Source: an uncultured Cytophagaceae bacterium (GTDB lineage Bacteria; Bacteroidota; Bacteroidia; Cytophagales; Spirosomataceae). From it: a DNA stretch of 6,564 bases. Of the stretch, positions 1 through 6,518 are shown piece by piece. The stretch is from the NCBI GenBank assembly GCA_938008575.1, contig CALLKB010000190.1:1-6564 (forward strand), given 5' to 3'. The number at the start of each line of letters is the position of its first letter. The stretch's first letter is position 1. The position numbers and the translations under genes were made by a program. Below the pieces are notes generated by a model. The model was not told the DNA's origin, ran no database searches, and saw nothing but the letters and a program-made list of their open reading frames with translations.

Positions 1-917
1 GCCAAACCTTTGGTAACCGAAAAGGAATCAAAGACACTTTGCAAGTCACGCAAAATACCAACATTCAAAGTGGCAATATCTTTGCCCAGTGGGATTATCA
101 AATTAATTCAAACTGGAATTCGACCGTTTCGTTAAGCGCCAATGGCTATTGGACGCAATACATCGGGAATGAACAAAACCTTACTCCGCGTTTCGCCATC
201 GTTCGAAAATTAGGATCTCACCAACGAATCATCGCTAAAATTGCGTCAGGCTATTCTCCGCCTAGTATTGCAGAAATGCGCCCTTCGACAGGCATCATCA
301 ATACGAATCTAAAATCAGAGAAAGGTTGGAATAAAGAAATCACTTGGCGCGGGAAATATGCATTTTTCGACTGGGATATCAGTGCTTACCAATTCGATTT
401 AGATGAAACGATAGTAATTCGTCGGGCAGCTGATGGCTCCGATTATTTTGTGAATGCGGGGAAAACGACCCAACAAGGAATTGAAATGAATTATTCATTG
501 CGCCTGGGTAAAAGCATCAATATTCGAAATTCAGAATCCATCCAAAATTTCCGTTTTTCGGATTACGTATCTGGCACGAAAAACTATTCTGGAAATCGCT
601 TGACAGGCACAAGTCCTTTCCAACATGCTAGTCTTGTGCAATGGGAAATTCATCCCCGTTTGACATGGAATGCCCAGTTTTTATTTACAGATTTCATGTA
701 CCTGAACGATGCGAATACGGAAATGCTACCGGCCTCGCGTGTTTGGAACAGTAAAATTTCCTACCAACAAAAACACTGGGCAATTTGGTTGACAGCCGAA
801 AATATCTTCGATGAACTTTATGTTTCTGGACCTGATTTGAATGCTACAGGAAACCGCTTTTACAATGCATCACCCGGTCGCTATTTTCAAGCAGGCCTAA
901 AAATCACGCTTAACTAG
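1..917 (+). CDS. TonB-dependent outer-membrane receptor, C-terminal part (5' end outside window)
   Basis: This is the distal beta-barrel of a TonB-dependent receptor, which imports scarce ligands such as siderophores, metal complexes or vitamins across the outer membrane. The frame is open from base 3 to the TAG at 915-917, giving about 304 visible residues. The apparent TTG start at base 39 is only an internal codon, because the frame continues upstream without a stop. Visible signatures are alternating aromatic/polar beta-strands, the block SGYSPPSIAEMRPS followed by NLKSEKGW, the strand motif YFVNAGKTTQQGIE, and a C-terminal block with AENIFDELYVSG and PGRYFQAGLKITLN, typical of barrel ends in this family. 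The plug domain and TonB box lie outside the window. The substrate cannot be assigned; the middle block recalls siderophore/ferric-citrate type receptors. The 3' end overlaps the convergent response-regulator gene by 8 bp, leaving no room for a dedicated terminator. Confidence 0.9.
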   Translation, partial: QTFGNRKGIKDTLQVTQNTNIQSGNIFAQWDYQINSNWNSTVSLSANGYWTQYIGNEQNLTPRFAIVRKLGSHQRIIAKIASGYSPPSIAEMRPSTGIINTNLKSEKGWNKEITWRGKYAFFDWDISAYQFDLDETIVIRRAADGSDYFVNAGKTTQQGIEMNYSLRLGKSINIRNSESIQNFRFSDYVSGTKNYSGNRLTGTSPFQHASLVQWEIHPRLTWNAQFLFTDFMYLNDANTEMLPASRVWNSKISYQQKHWAIWLTAENIFDELYVSGPDLNATGNRFYNASPGRYFQAGLKITLN

Positions 918-1644
918 GTCGGGTAAAATTCAATTTTTCCATTAATTCCGCAGCATGCGAATCACTCACTGGGATATCAAAAGTCCCTATTTTGATGCGC
1001 TGTTGCTTAATTGATTCTATTTTACGCAGATTGACTATAAATGATTTATGCACACGCATAAAGCCATGTGGCATCACTTTTGCTTCCAAAGATTTCATCG
1101 TCGTCTTCGTTAACACAGGTCGGCGCTCCCCATCCAAATAGATCTTGACATAATCCTTCAAGCCTTCGATGTGCGAGATTTGTGGAATGGAAATGCGAAC
1201 CAAAGAATATTCAACATTGACGAAAAAGAAATCTTCCAATGCTTCTTGTGGCGCTGCGGCAGTAGGTACAGCCGGTTTCTGTAAATTGAATAATTGATAT
1301 GCCTTATTAGCCGCCAACGAAAAACGCTCCAGACTCACAGGCTTCATCAAATAATCCACGGCGTCCAATTGGTAACTCTCCACCGCATAATTATCATAAG
1401 CCGTCACGAAGATGACCAATGGTTTTTTAGCTAAGGTTTGAATGAATTGCGTGCCCAACATGCCGGGCATTTGAATATCCAAAAAAATCAAATCAATCGA
1501 ATTGGATTGCAATTGCTCCATGGCCTCAAAGGCATTTTTACAAGAGGCTACCAAGTTCAAAAATGGAATTTGGCGAACATTTTCTTCGAGTAATTTACGA
1601 CCCATATTTTCGTCGTCTACGACGATGCAATTCATCTTTTCCAT
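910..1644 (-). CDS. LytTR-family response regulator (REC + LytTR DNA-binding domain)
   Basis: A 244-residue two-component response regulator of the LytR/AlgR (LytTR) class, a cytoplasmic transcription factor activated by phosphorylation. The receiver domain spans about residues 4-120. It has the acidic pair D10/D11, the phospho-acceptor D56 in LIFLDIQMPG, switch residue T81 in FVTAYD and K101 in DYLMKPV. An Ala/Pro-rich linker (about 123-136) leads to a LytTR domain (about 138-240) with the family blocks HIEGLKDYVKIYL (158-170) and FMRVHKSFIVNL (195-206). The gene starts 4 bp after the stop of the sensor kinase, so the two are almost certainly cotranscribed and form a cognate pair. The start could be M1 or M4 (ATG at 1635-1633); M4 is preceded by a purine-rich GGAAAAG and would give the usual short N-terminus before the first strand. 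The 3' end overlaps the receptor gene on the other strand. Confidence 0.95.
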   Translation of the reverse strand: MEKMNCIVVDDENMGRKLLEENVRQIPFLNLVASCKNAFEAMEQLQSNSIDLIFLDIQMPGMLGTQFIQTLAKKPLVIFVTAYDNYAVESYQLDAVDYLMKPVSLERFSLAANKAYQLFNLQKPAVPTAAAPQEALEDFFFVNVEYSLVRISIPQISHIEGLKDYVKIYLDGERRPVLTKTTMKSLEAKVMPHGFMRVHKSFIVNLRKIESIKQQRIKIGTFDIPVSDSHAAELMEKLNFTRPS

Positions 1645-1648
1645 CTGA

Positions 1649-2707
1649 TTAATTTTGTTGTAAAGTCATTTGTAAATCCACTTCAAATACTTCCTCTGTA
1701 TCACAAATCGTTAATACATGTTGATTTGGATAAAGTAAATCGAGTCGGCGTAAAACATTTTTCAATCCGATGCCCGAACTCTCATCTTTGACATCATCCT
1801 TCATTTTCCCTTTTTTATTCTTTACCTGAAAATTCAATTGGCCATGGTCAATCGAAAAAACTACATGAATGTAAGGCTCTTGGACAAATGAAACACCATG
1901 TTTCACGGCATTTTCCACAAAAGGAATGAGCAACATCGGTTCGATCCGACAACCCCTTACGGTCCCATGTACTTCGAAATCGATCGTAACATCCCCTTCA
2001 AAACGCATGCGCTGGAGGTCCACATAATTGCGTAAATACTCCAATTCCCGATCCAAGGAAACCATGCTTTGGTCAGAATCATACAACATATATCGCATCA
2101 AAGAAGACAAGCGAATCGTCACATCTTCTGCTTGTTTATCGGCCTTCGTCCGAATCAAATACACAATGCTATTAAGAATATTAAAGATAAAATGCGGGCT
2201 GATTTGGGAGCGCAAAAAAGAAAGCTCCGACTTCAATTGTTCATTGCTACGCTCCTCTTTTTCGGCTTCGAAATTGATAAATTCCAATAAGAGCCCATAG
2301 GTAGATGCAATCCCGGTAATCATAACCAAAGGGAAAATCCCCTGCGGATCAAAGAAACCTTTGTGTTGATCGAAGGGTAGGAAGTATAAGTGATACAGCG
2401 TTTGTATACCAAAGAAAATGGCCACAACTCCGAATAAACTCGCGAAGAAAACAAACACACCGAAACGCTTAAACACATGCGGAACAAGCACGAGTGTGAT
2501 GACATAAAATAAGGGAACAACCGTTAAAAGTTCTAACCAAATATGCTCTGAAAACTCCGGATTAACATGTTCATGCGGATGCTCATTTTCATGCGTTTGA
2601 TGAACAGGACTTAATAAAGGAAGCCCAATCCACAATCCCCAAAGAATCAGGTTAAATAAGACCTTGAAGGTTAATTTCGTTTTGGGAAGATTCCAAGCGC
2701 GCCACAT
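1649..2707 (-). CDS. LytS/YehU-type membrane sensor histidine kinase with His-rich periplasmic loop
   Basis: A 352-residue inner-membrane histidine kinase that should phosphorylate the adjacent LytTR regulator. Four hydrophobic segments (about residues 15-32, 56-78, 83-108 and 124-143) are followed by a charged helix (about 146-165) and the His_kinase phospho-acceptor block SQISPHFIFNILNS with H172. The ATPase domain shows an N-box (IPFVENAVKHG, 261-271, with E265 and N266) and a glycine box (SSGIGLKNVLRRLDLLYP, 310-327). Basic residues at the N-terminus and around K80/R81 fit an N-in topology, placing the 33-55 and 109-123 loops in the periplasm. The first loop carries six histidines (H36, H39, H43, H45, H47, H55) among several acidic residues, which suggests metal binding; this is inference. 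There is no PAS, HAMP or other known sensory domain. It is the first gene of the two-gene operon and diverges from the outer-membrane protein gene. Confidence 0.94.
   Translation of the reverse strand: MWRAWNLPKTKLTFKVLFNLILWGLWIGLPLLSPVHQTHENEHPHEHVNPEFSEHIWLELLTVVPLFYVITLVLVPHVFKRFGVFVFFASLFGVVAIFFGIQTLYHLYFLPFDQHKGFFDPQGIFPLVMITGIASTYGLLLEFINFEAEKEERSNEQLKSELSFLRSQISPHFIFNILNSIVYLIRTKADKQAEDVTIRLSSLMRYMLYDSDQSMVSLDRELEYLRNYVDLQRMRFEGDVTIDFEVHGTVRGCRIEPMLLIPFVENAVKHGVSFVQEPYIHVVFSIDHGQLNFQVKNKKGKMKDDVKDESSGIGLKNVLRRLDLLYPNQHVLTICDTEEVFEVDLQMTLQQN
2543..2602 (-). other. His-rich loop-coding segment of the sensor kinase
   Basis: This stretch encodes residues 36-55 of the sensor kinase, between predicted membrane helices 1 and 2. 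Six of the twenty residues are histidine, in spacings H-x2-H, H-x-H and H-x-H, mixed with glutamates. Such clusters commonly bind Zn, Ni, Cu or Co. The topology predicted from flanking charges puts it in the periplasm, where it could sense a metal ion directly. The composition is seen in the sequence; metal sensing is inferred. Confidence 0.5.
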
Positions 2708-2726
2708 AAGCTTTCATTTTGCCCTA

Positions 2727-2763
2727 CAAAGCTAGGCATTCAAGGCGAAATAGAAAATACAAA
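2727..2763 (-). promoter_or_regulatory. Candidate Bacteroidota-type promoter for the kinase/regulator operon
   Basis: On the minus strand the sequence TAGCTTTG (2734-2727) is a full match to the Bacteroidota -7 consensus TAnnTTTG. A TTTG that could act as the -33 box lies at 2763-2760, but the 25-nt spacing is longer than the usual 19-23. Transcription would begin about 13 nt before the kinase ATG at 2707. The -7 box is convincing and the -33 box less so. Confidence 0.4.
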
Positions 2764-2860
2764 TGACCAGCCCAACAATCTTGTCGACTAGCGAACAGAT
2801 CATGCAGATTTAATTATATGAAGGCGTTCGTCAACAAAATCAGTTAACATATCGAATCTC

Positions 2861-2891
2861 TTGTAAAGGCTCAAAAAAATAATATAGCTTG
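2861..2891 (+). promoter_or_regulatory. Candidate Bacteroidota-type promoter for the outer-membrane protein gene
   Basis: On the plus strand TTG (2861-2863) and TAGCTTG (2885-2891) are separated by 21 nt. They resemble the Bacteroidota -33/-7 pair TTG and TAnnTTTG with one base missing in the -7 box. The start codon follows 24 nt after the -7 box. The rest of the 208-bp divergent spacer (2708-2915) is AT-rich, and I see no gene or strong hairpin in it. Confidence 0.35.
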
Positions 2892-2915
2892 CAGAGCAAT
2901 TAAATAAACCCATAC

Positions 2916-3605
2916 ATGAACTATTCAATCCGCCTAATCGCATGCAGTTTAGCCTTGTTCGCATCAACACAACTAAACGCCCAACAAACAGTACTGATTA
3001 AACAAGACAGTACAAAAAAAATCCAAACCCTTTTCCAAGGTAAAATCAATTCATTCGGACTGTCCGTTTCACCAACCTTTCAGTTTGGACCCATGGGCCC
3101 ACAAGCAGGTATGTCACTGGCATTACACTTGAATAACAAATGGGAAATTGGTGGATCATTTACCCGTAGCCTTCGTGGGAATCGCGATGATTTTGCGACG
3201 GCACCACAATTAGGCCAACAATTTCATGCGCTTTCCATCGCATATACAGCGAAGGCAAATAAATTAATTCATTTGAGCTTTCCATTATTAATTGGCGCTA
3301 TTACAACTCAAAACGAAGTGGCACCGATTGGCATCATGGATCCCAACACCCAACCGAATCCAATCATTGGTGGACATGGTGGATTTCGCGAGGGAGGCAT
3401 GTTTTGGGGTGGCCCTAAATCATTGGGAATCCAACCTGGAGTTCAGCTTGAGTTAAATGTGTTGAAACACTTACGCGTGTTTACCGGGGCCAATTACCGT
3501 TTCGCTGTTGGCGAAAATAGCACAGATGCCATGCGCGGATTTGTAGGAACAGTAGGTCTTAAAGTAGGCTTATTTGACCGAAGTATCATAACAAAGAAAA
3601 AGTAA
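2916..3605 (+). CDS. Secreted, probable beta-barrel outer-membrane protein of unknown function
   Basis: A 229-residue exported protein that I do not recognise as a named family. The N-terminus is a clear type I signal peptide: MNYSIR, a hydrophobic core at about residues 7-18, and a likely cleavage after LNA (residue 22) or AQ (23). C10 sits inside the hydrophobic core and does not make a convincing lipobox. The mature part alternates amphipathic strands and turns (GLSVSPTFQFG, AGMSLALHLNNKWEIGGSFT, QFHALSIAYTAKANKLIHLSFPLLIGA, LRVFTGANYRFAVG) and nears its end in a strand GFVGTVGLKVGLF. This is the pattern of a small Bacteroidota outer-membrane barrel. Residues 150-166 form a loop with eight glycines plus a His, Trp and two Phe. 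A short KKK tail follows the last strand, which is unusual for a barrel. It is divergent from the sensor kinase, so regulation by that system is plausible, and a strong terminator follows it. Confidence 0.8.
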   Translation: MNYSIRLIACSLALFASTQLNAQQTVLIKQDSTKKIQTLFQGKINSFGLSVSPTFQFGPMGPQAGMSLALHLNNKWEIGGSFTRSLRGNRDDFATAPQLGQQFHALSIAYTAKANKLIHLSFPLLIGAITTQNEVAPIGIMDPNTQPNPIIGGHGGFREGGMFWGGPKSLGIQPGVQLELNVLKHLRVFTGANYRFAVGENSTDAMRGFVGTVGLKVGLFDRSIITKKK

Positions 3606-3625
3606 AATTAGATTGATCTACATAA

Positions 3626-3655
3626 AAAAGGCTGCCCCGGTTGGAGCAGCCTTTT
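3626..3655. terminator. Bidirectional intrinsic terminator between the outer-membrane protein gene and nuoJ
   Basis: A perfect 10-bp stem, AAAAGGCTGC (3626-3635) paired with GCAGCCTTTT (3646-3655), encloses a 10-nt loop. T-runs follow on both strands: TTTTATTTT at 3652-3660 on plus, and six T at 3629-3624 on minus. It lies 20 bp after the plus-strand stop (3605) and 19 bp after the nuoJ stop (3675 on minus), so it can end both convergent transcripts. Confidence 0.92.
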
Positions 3656-3674
3656 ATTTTGACGTCTAATCTGA

Positions 3675-4199
3675 TTAAAAATTTCGTTCGCCAGCTTCGC
3701 GTTTACCTAATAACACGGCACCCACCATAGCTACAAAGAACAAGATAGAAACCAATTCAAAAGGCAATAGGTACTCTGAATAAAGAACCTTTCCTAAATT
3801 TTCTACCATACCTGTTTGAGAAGTAAAATTCGCTGTATTTTCAGCCGTAGGCGCTGGCATTGAATTCTTGTGGAAAGCAGCCACTAAAATCACTAATAAT
3901 GTCCCAGCAACAACAGACCCAGCCAATTTCACTAATGAGCTTTTCGATTCCGGCATATTCTTACGCAAATCCAACATCATGATTACGAAAAGGAATAAAA
4001 CCATGATAGCACCCGCGTAAACGATGATATTCACGGCCATCAAAAACTGTGCGTTCAACAACACATAATGACCTGAAATACAGAAGAATGTAAACACCAG
4101 ATACAAAACGCTGTGAATGGGATTTTTTGCAAAAACGACCATCAGTGCACTCAAAAGTGTCAAGGCTGACAGAAAATACCAAATATTTGTAATCTCCAT
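3675..4199 (-). CDS. nuoJ: NADH-quinone oxidoreductase subunit J
   Basis: NuoJ is a small membrane subunit of the proton-pumping arm of complex I (NADH:quinone oxidoreductase), lying beside NuoH, NuoA and NuoK at the start of the pump. The 174 residues show about five hydrophobic helices (roughly 5-23, 28-48, 53-75, 88-108, 140-165). Family signatures are KNPIHSVLYLV (25-35) and the pi-bulge helix VYAGAIMVLFLFVIMML (60-76), which in homologues rotates between catalytic states. Length is normal for Bacteroidota NuoJ. It starts 7 bp after the nuoI stop and is the last gene of this transcript. A strong terminator begins 19 bp beyond its stop codon, so nuoK, which normally follows directly, is not here. 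Confidence 0.96.
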   Translation of the reverse strand: MEITNIWYFLSALTLLSALMVVFAKNPIHSVLYLVFTFFCISGHYVLLNAQFLMAVNIIVYAGAIMVLFLFVIMMLDLRKNMPESKSSLVKLAGSVVAGTLLVILVAAFHKNSMPAPTAENTANFTSQTGMVENLGKVLYSEYLLPFELVSILFFVAMVGAVLLGKREAGERNF

Positions 4200-4206
4200 A
4201 ATATGA

Positions 4207-4725
4207 TTATTTCCAACCGTCGCGCAAATAGCGCTGGTCCATGTTTTCTACTAATTTATCTTTCCCGTAAATCACTTCGTCGCGTGTGCTAAATACAGGT
4301 ACCATTTTGTCATGACGCAAGAAGATGGCTTCTTTCGGACAAGCCTCCTCACATAAGCCACAGAAGATGCAACGCAACATATTGATTTCATACACTTTCG
4401 CATATTTCTCTTCGCGGTACAAATTCTCCTCCCCTTTCTTACGCTCTTCAGCCACCATCGAAATCGCTTCCGCTGGACAAGCTACTGCACATAAACCACA
4501 TGCGGTACAACGCTCAGCGCCTTGTTCATCTTTTTTCAAAATGTGATGACCGCGGTAAATCGGACCTAAGTAACGCTGTTGCTCCGGGTAACGAATCGTT
4601 ACCGGCTTTGAGAAAAAGTGCTTTAAGGTCGTTGCCATACCGCCCACAATCGCAGGTAAGTACATGCGCTCCGCCAAGGTCATTTCACCTTGTTCTAACA
4701 CCTTTGTTTTATTACTTAATTTCAT
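4207..4725 (-). CDS. nuoI: NADH-quinone oxidoreductase subunit I (2x[4Fe-4S])
   Basis: NuoI is the ferredoxin-like (TYKY/Nqo9) subunit of complex I. It carries electrons through clusters N6a and N6b on the way to N2 and the quinone site near NuoH. The 172 residues contain two 8Fe-ferredoxin motifs with all ligands: C73, C76, C79 with C83-Pro, and C119, C122, C125 with C129-Pro. The preceding block MTLAERMYLPAIVGGM and the segment AERKKGEENLYREEKYAKVYE between the motifs are as expected for Bacteroidota NuoI. Length is normal and nothing is degraded. The gene starts 4 bp after the nuoH stop (TAG at 4732-4730) and lies 7 bp before nuoJ, so all three are cotranscribed. Confidence 0.97.
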   Translation of the reverse strand: MKLSNKTKVLEQGEMTLAERMYLPAIVGGMATTLKHFFSKPVTIRYPEQQRYLGPIYRGHHILKKDEQGAERCTACGLCAVACPAEAISMVAEERKKGEENLYREEKYAKVYEINMLRCIFCGLCEEACPKEAIFLRHDKMVPVFSTRDEVIYGKDKLVENMDQRYLRDGWK

Positions 4726-4729
4726 ATGC

Positions 4730-6490
4730 CTAAGCTATTTTTTTCTTTCTTGATAGGGCATCATTCACGATTAAACCCACAAACAAAATAACAATACCAC
4801 CTAATCCTGCAAGAATCGGTTGGTCAATTAATATACCAAATCCTGTTACCACGACATTGAACATCGACAAAGGAATTAATCCTGTCCAACCTAATCCCAT
4901 CAATTGGTCATAACGGAAACGAGGCAATGTCCAACGTACCCACATGAATACAAAGACAAATAATAAGGCCTTCCCGATCAATGCACCCATTCCAATGAAG
5001 GCAGCCGCGTTAGAACCCAATTGAGCCGCTACAAATGAATATCCTGGATAATCATAACCACCAAAAAACAAAGTTGCCATCACCGCTCCTGAAATAAACA
5101 TGTTGATATATTCCGCGAACAAATAAAAGCCCAACTTCATCGATGAATATTCTGTGTGGTATCCTCCAATCAATTCCGTCTCACATTCAGGTAAGTCGAA
5201 AGGCGTACGATTACATTCCGCAAACGCGCAAATCAAAAAGATCACGAAGCCAATCGGTTGTTGTAAGATATTCCAGTGACCGGCTTGTTGGGTTTCTACA
5301 ATCGCCTTCGTCGACAATGAACCTGAAAGCATCAAAATTGCGATAATCGACATACCCATCGCTAACTCATACGAGATGTTTTGAGATGCCGCACGAATGG
5401 CTCCCAACAACGAATACTTGTTATTCGAAGCCCAGCCACCTACTAAAATTCCATAAACACCTAAGGATACAATTCCAAAAACCCATAAAATACCGATGTT
5501 TACATCGATACCCTGTAAGTCAAAGGTTACACCAGCTACTGTCACGGTATCCCCGAAAGGAACCACAGCAGAAGTCATTAAGGCTGTTAGCATCGACAAA
5601 CATGGACCTGCGATAAACAACCATTTATTAGAATTTGCGGGGATAAAATCTTCCTTCATGAACATCTTAACCGCATCCGCTAAAGGTTGCAAAATACCAA
5701 AAGGACCTGCGCGATCTGGACCGATACGGTCTTGCATGAAAGCCGCAATCTTGCGCTCAAAGTACGTTGAGTATGCCGCGATACCTAGCGTAATCGCAAA
5801 TACGATTCCGATAAAAATGGCTTTGGCCGTAAATACACTATCAATAAATAACAATACGAGAATTAAAATTACCGCATATATTCTAACATAAGTACTCGCT
5901 ATCCAGCTATTTAAGTTTAAGTTACTGTTCGAAAAAATAGATAAATGATTGGTTTCTTGTGCTTGTGACACCCAATGACCATTGCTTACATAATAAACAT
6001 CAAATTGATCTTTGCTGGGTAAGGCACTTAGGTGATCGGTAAACAATAGTTTGGGCAGAGTCATTTGTTGCACTTCATGTGCATGCTCCACTAAATGTAG
6101 AAACGAATCCTGGTTGGTTTGGGGGATAACCTGGAATACCTGATGGGAGGAATGATCGTAGATACCCAAACTATACGTTCCATTGATTGGCATATCATTC
6201 ACTTTTTCGACCAATGAATTCCAGGTTAAGCTAGAGCTGTTGGCGGAAATGACTAGTAGCGTATGTATTGAATGGGTGCTTACTGAATCTTTGTTTTGCT
6301 TTATAGTAATCGTGTAATAACATAGAAATAAGTAAGCTATAAGCAGGATAAATCGTAATATGTACTTAAAAACAAGCACGCGCGTAATTTGAAATACCTT
6401 CCCTTTGGCAACATAATACTTATAGACCATCAGCAAAGAAGAGCCTAGAAACAATCCTATTAATAAAAAGGCTATTTCTTTTAAATTCAT
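4730..6490 (-). CDS. nuoH: NADH-quinone oxidoreductase subunit H with about 200-residue foreign N-terminal extension
   Basis: The C-terminal part (from about residue 213-224 to 586) is NuoH (ND1/Nqo8), the membrane subunit forming the quinone cavity and first proton path of complex I. Signatures are YSTYFERKIAAFMQDRIGPD (240-259), AGPFGILQPLADAVKMFMKEDFIP (261-284), GGWASNNKYSLLGAIRAASQ (351-370) and the acidic loop AECNRTPFDLPECETELIGG (424-443), then FMWVRWTLPRFRYDQLM (515-531). NuoH is usually about 330-380 residues, but this frame has 586. Residues 1-200 are not NuoH: helices at about 5-23 and 42-60, a soluble part at 62-195, then an extra helix at about 203-220. ATG 6490 is the first Met after an in-frame TAG (6523-6521), so the extension is not a nuoG tail. 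No Met codon lies between residues 142 and 252; a TTG at 5854-5852 (residue 213) would be a possible internal start giving 374 residues. It heads the nuoHIJ transcript. Confidence 0.93.
   Translation of the reverse strand: MNLKEIAFLLIGLFLGSSLLMVYKYYVAKGKVFQITRVLVFKYILRFILLIAYLFLCYYTITIKQNKDSVSTHSIHTLLVISANSSSLTWNSLVEKVNDMPINGTYSLGIYDHSSHQVFQVIPQTNQDSFLHLVEHAHEVQQMTLPKLLFTDHLSALPSKDQFDVYYVSNGHWVSQAQETNHLSIFSNSNLNLNSWIASTYVRIYAVILILVLLFIDSVFTAKAIFIGIVFAITLGIAAYSTYFERKIAAFMQDRIGPDRAGPFGILQPLADAVKMFMKEDFIPANSNKWLFIAGPCLSMLTALMTSAVVPFGDTVTVAGVTFDLQGIDVNIGILWVFGIVSLGVYGILVGGWASNNKYSLLGAIRAASQNISYELAMGMSIIAILMLSGSLSTKAIVETQQAGHWNILQQPIGFVIFLICAFAECNRTPFDLPECETELIGGYHTEYSSMKLGFYLFAEYINMFISGAVMATLFFGGYDYPGYSFVAAQLGSNAAAFIGMGALIGKALLFVFVFMWVRWTLPRFRYDQLMGLGWTGLIPLSMFNVVVTGFGILIDQPILAGLGGIVILFVGLIVNDALSRKKKIA
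5891..6490 (-). other. N-terminal extension of NuoH: two membrane helices plus degenerate VWA-like domain
   Basis: This covers residues 1-200 of the nuoH frame. The order is helix, basic linker (K24, K29, K31, R37, K42, R46), helix, soluble domain, and then a third helix at the junction. That is the layout of BatA-like membrane-anchored VWA proteins in Bacteroidota. In the soluble part a hydrophobic strand leads to VISANSSS (80-87), where a VWA would have the metal-binding D-x-S-x-S. An amphipathic helix (88-99), strand YSLGIYD, a helix near 126-141 and strand DVYYVSNGHW (164-173, where a VWA has a TDG/SDG-like turn) follow. The key Asp is replaced, so a metal site is unlikely to be intact. 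The family assignment is pattern-based inference and unconfirmed. Confidence 0.4.
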
Positions 6491-6518
6491 AAATGGGGTA
6501 AATTCAATTAAATTAAAT

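Noticed and set aside
2028..2520. Open frames of 66-90 codons overlapping the sensor kinase gene on both strands
   Set aside because: They lie wholly inside the well-supported kinase gene, have no recognisable domains and look like shadow frames.
2763..2813. 16-codon plus-strand frame in the divergent spacer
   Set aside because: Too short, no supporting signal, and it overlaps the kinase promoter region.
2823..2848. Two GTT-centred 9-mers (2823-2831 and 2840-2848) resembling LytTR recognition repeats
   Set aside because: They match the general consensus only 7 and 8 of 9, and the 17-bp repeat distance differs from the usual 21-22 bp, so they could be chance.
2889..2899. Small inverted repeat TTGC-AGA-GCAA before the outer-membrane protein gene
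   Set aside because: A 4-bp stem with a 3-nt loop is too weak to support a functional call.
4325..4733. Plus-strand frames rich in Cys, Ser and Pro opposite nuoI
   Set aside because: They are antisense to the conserved ferredoxin motifs of nuoI; their composition follows from the nuoI codons.
5143..5891. Plus-strand frames up to 131 codons opposite nuoH
   Set aside because: They are antisense to the conserved NuoH core, with no signal, motif or plausible promoter.
5891..6490. N-terminal part of the nuoH frame read as the tail of nuoG
   Set aside because: NuoG is a soluble iron-sulphur/molybdopterin-fold protein. This segment starts at an ATG after an in-frame stop and has two membrane helices.
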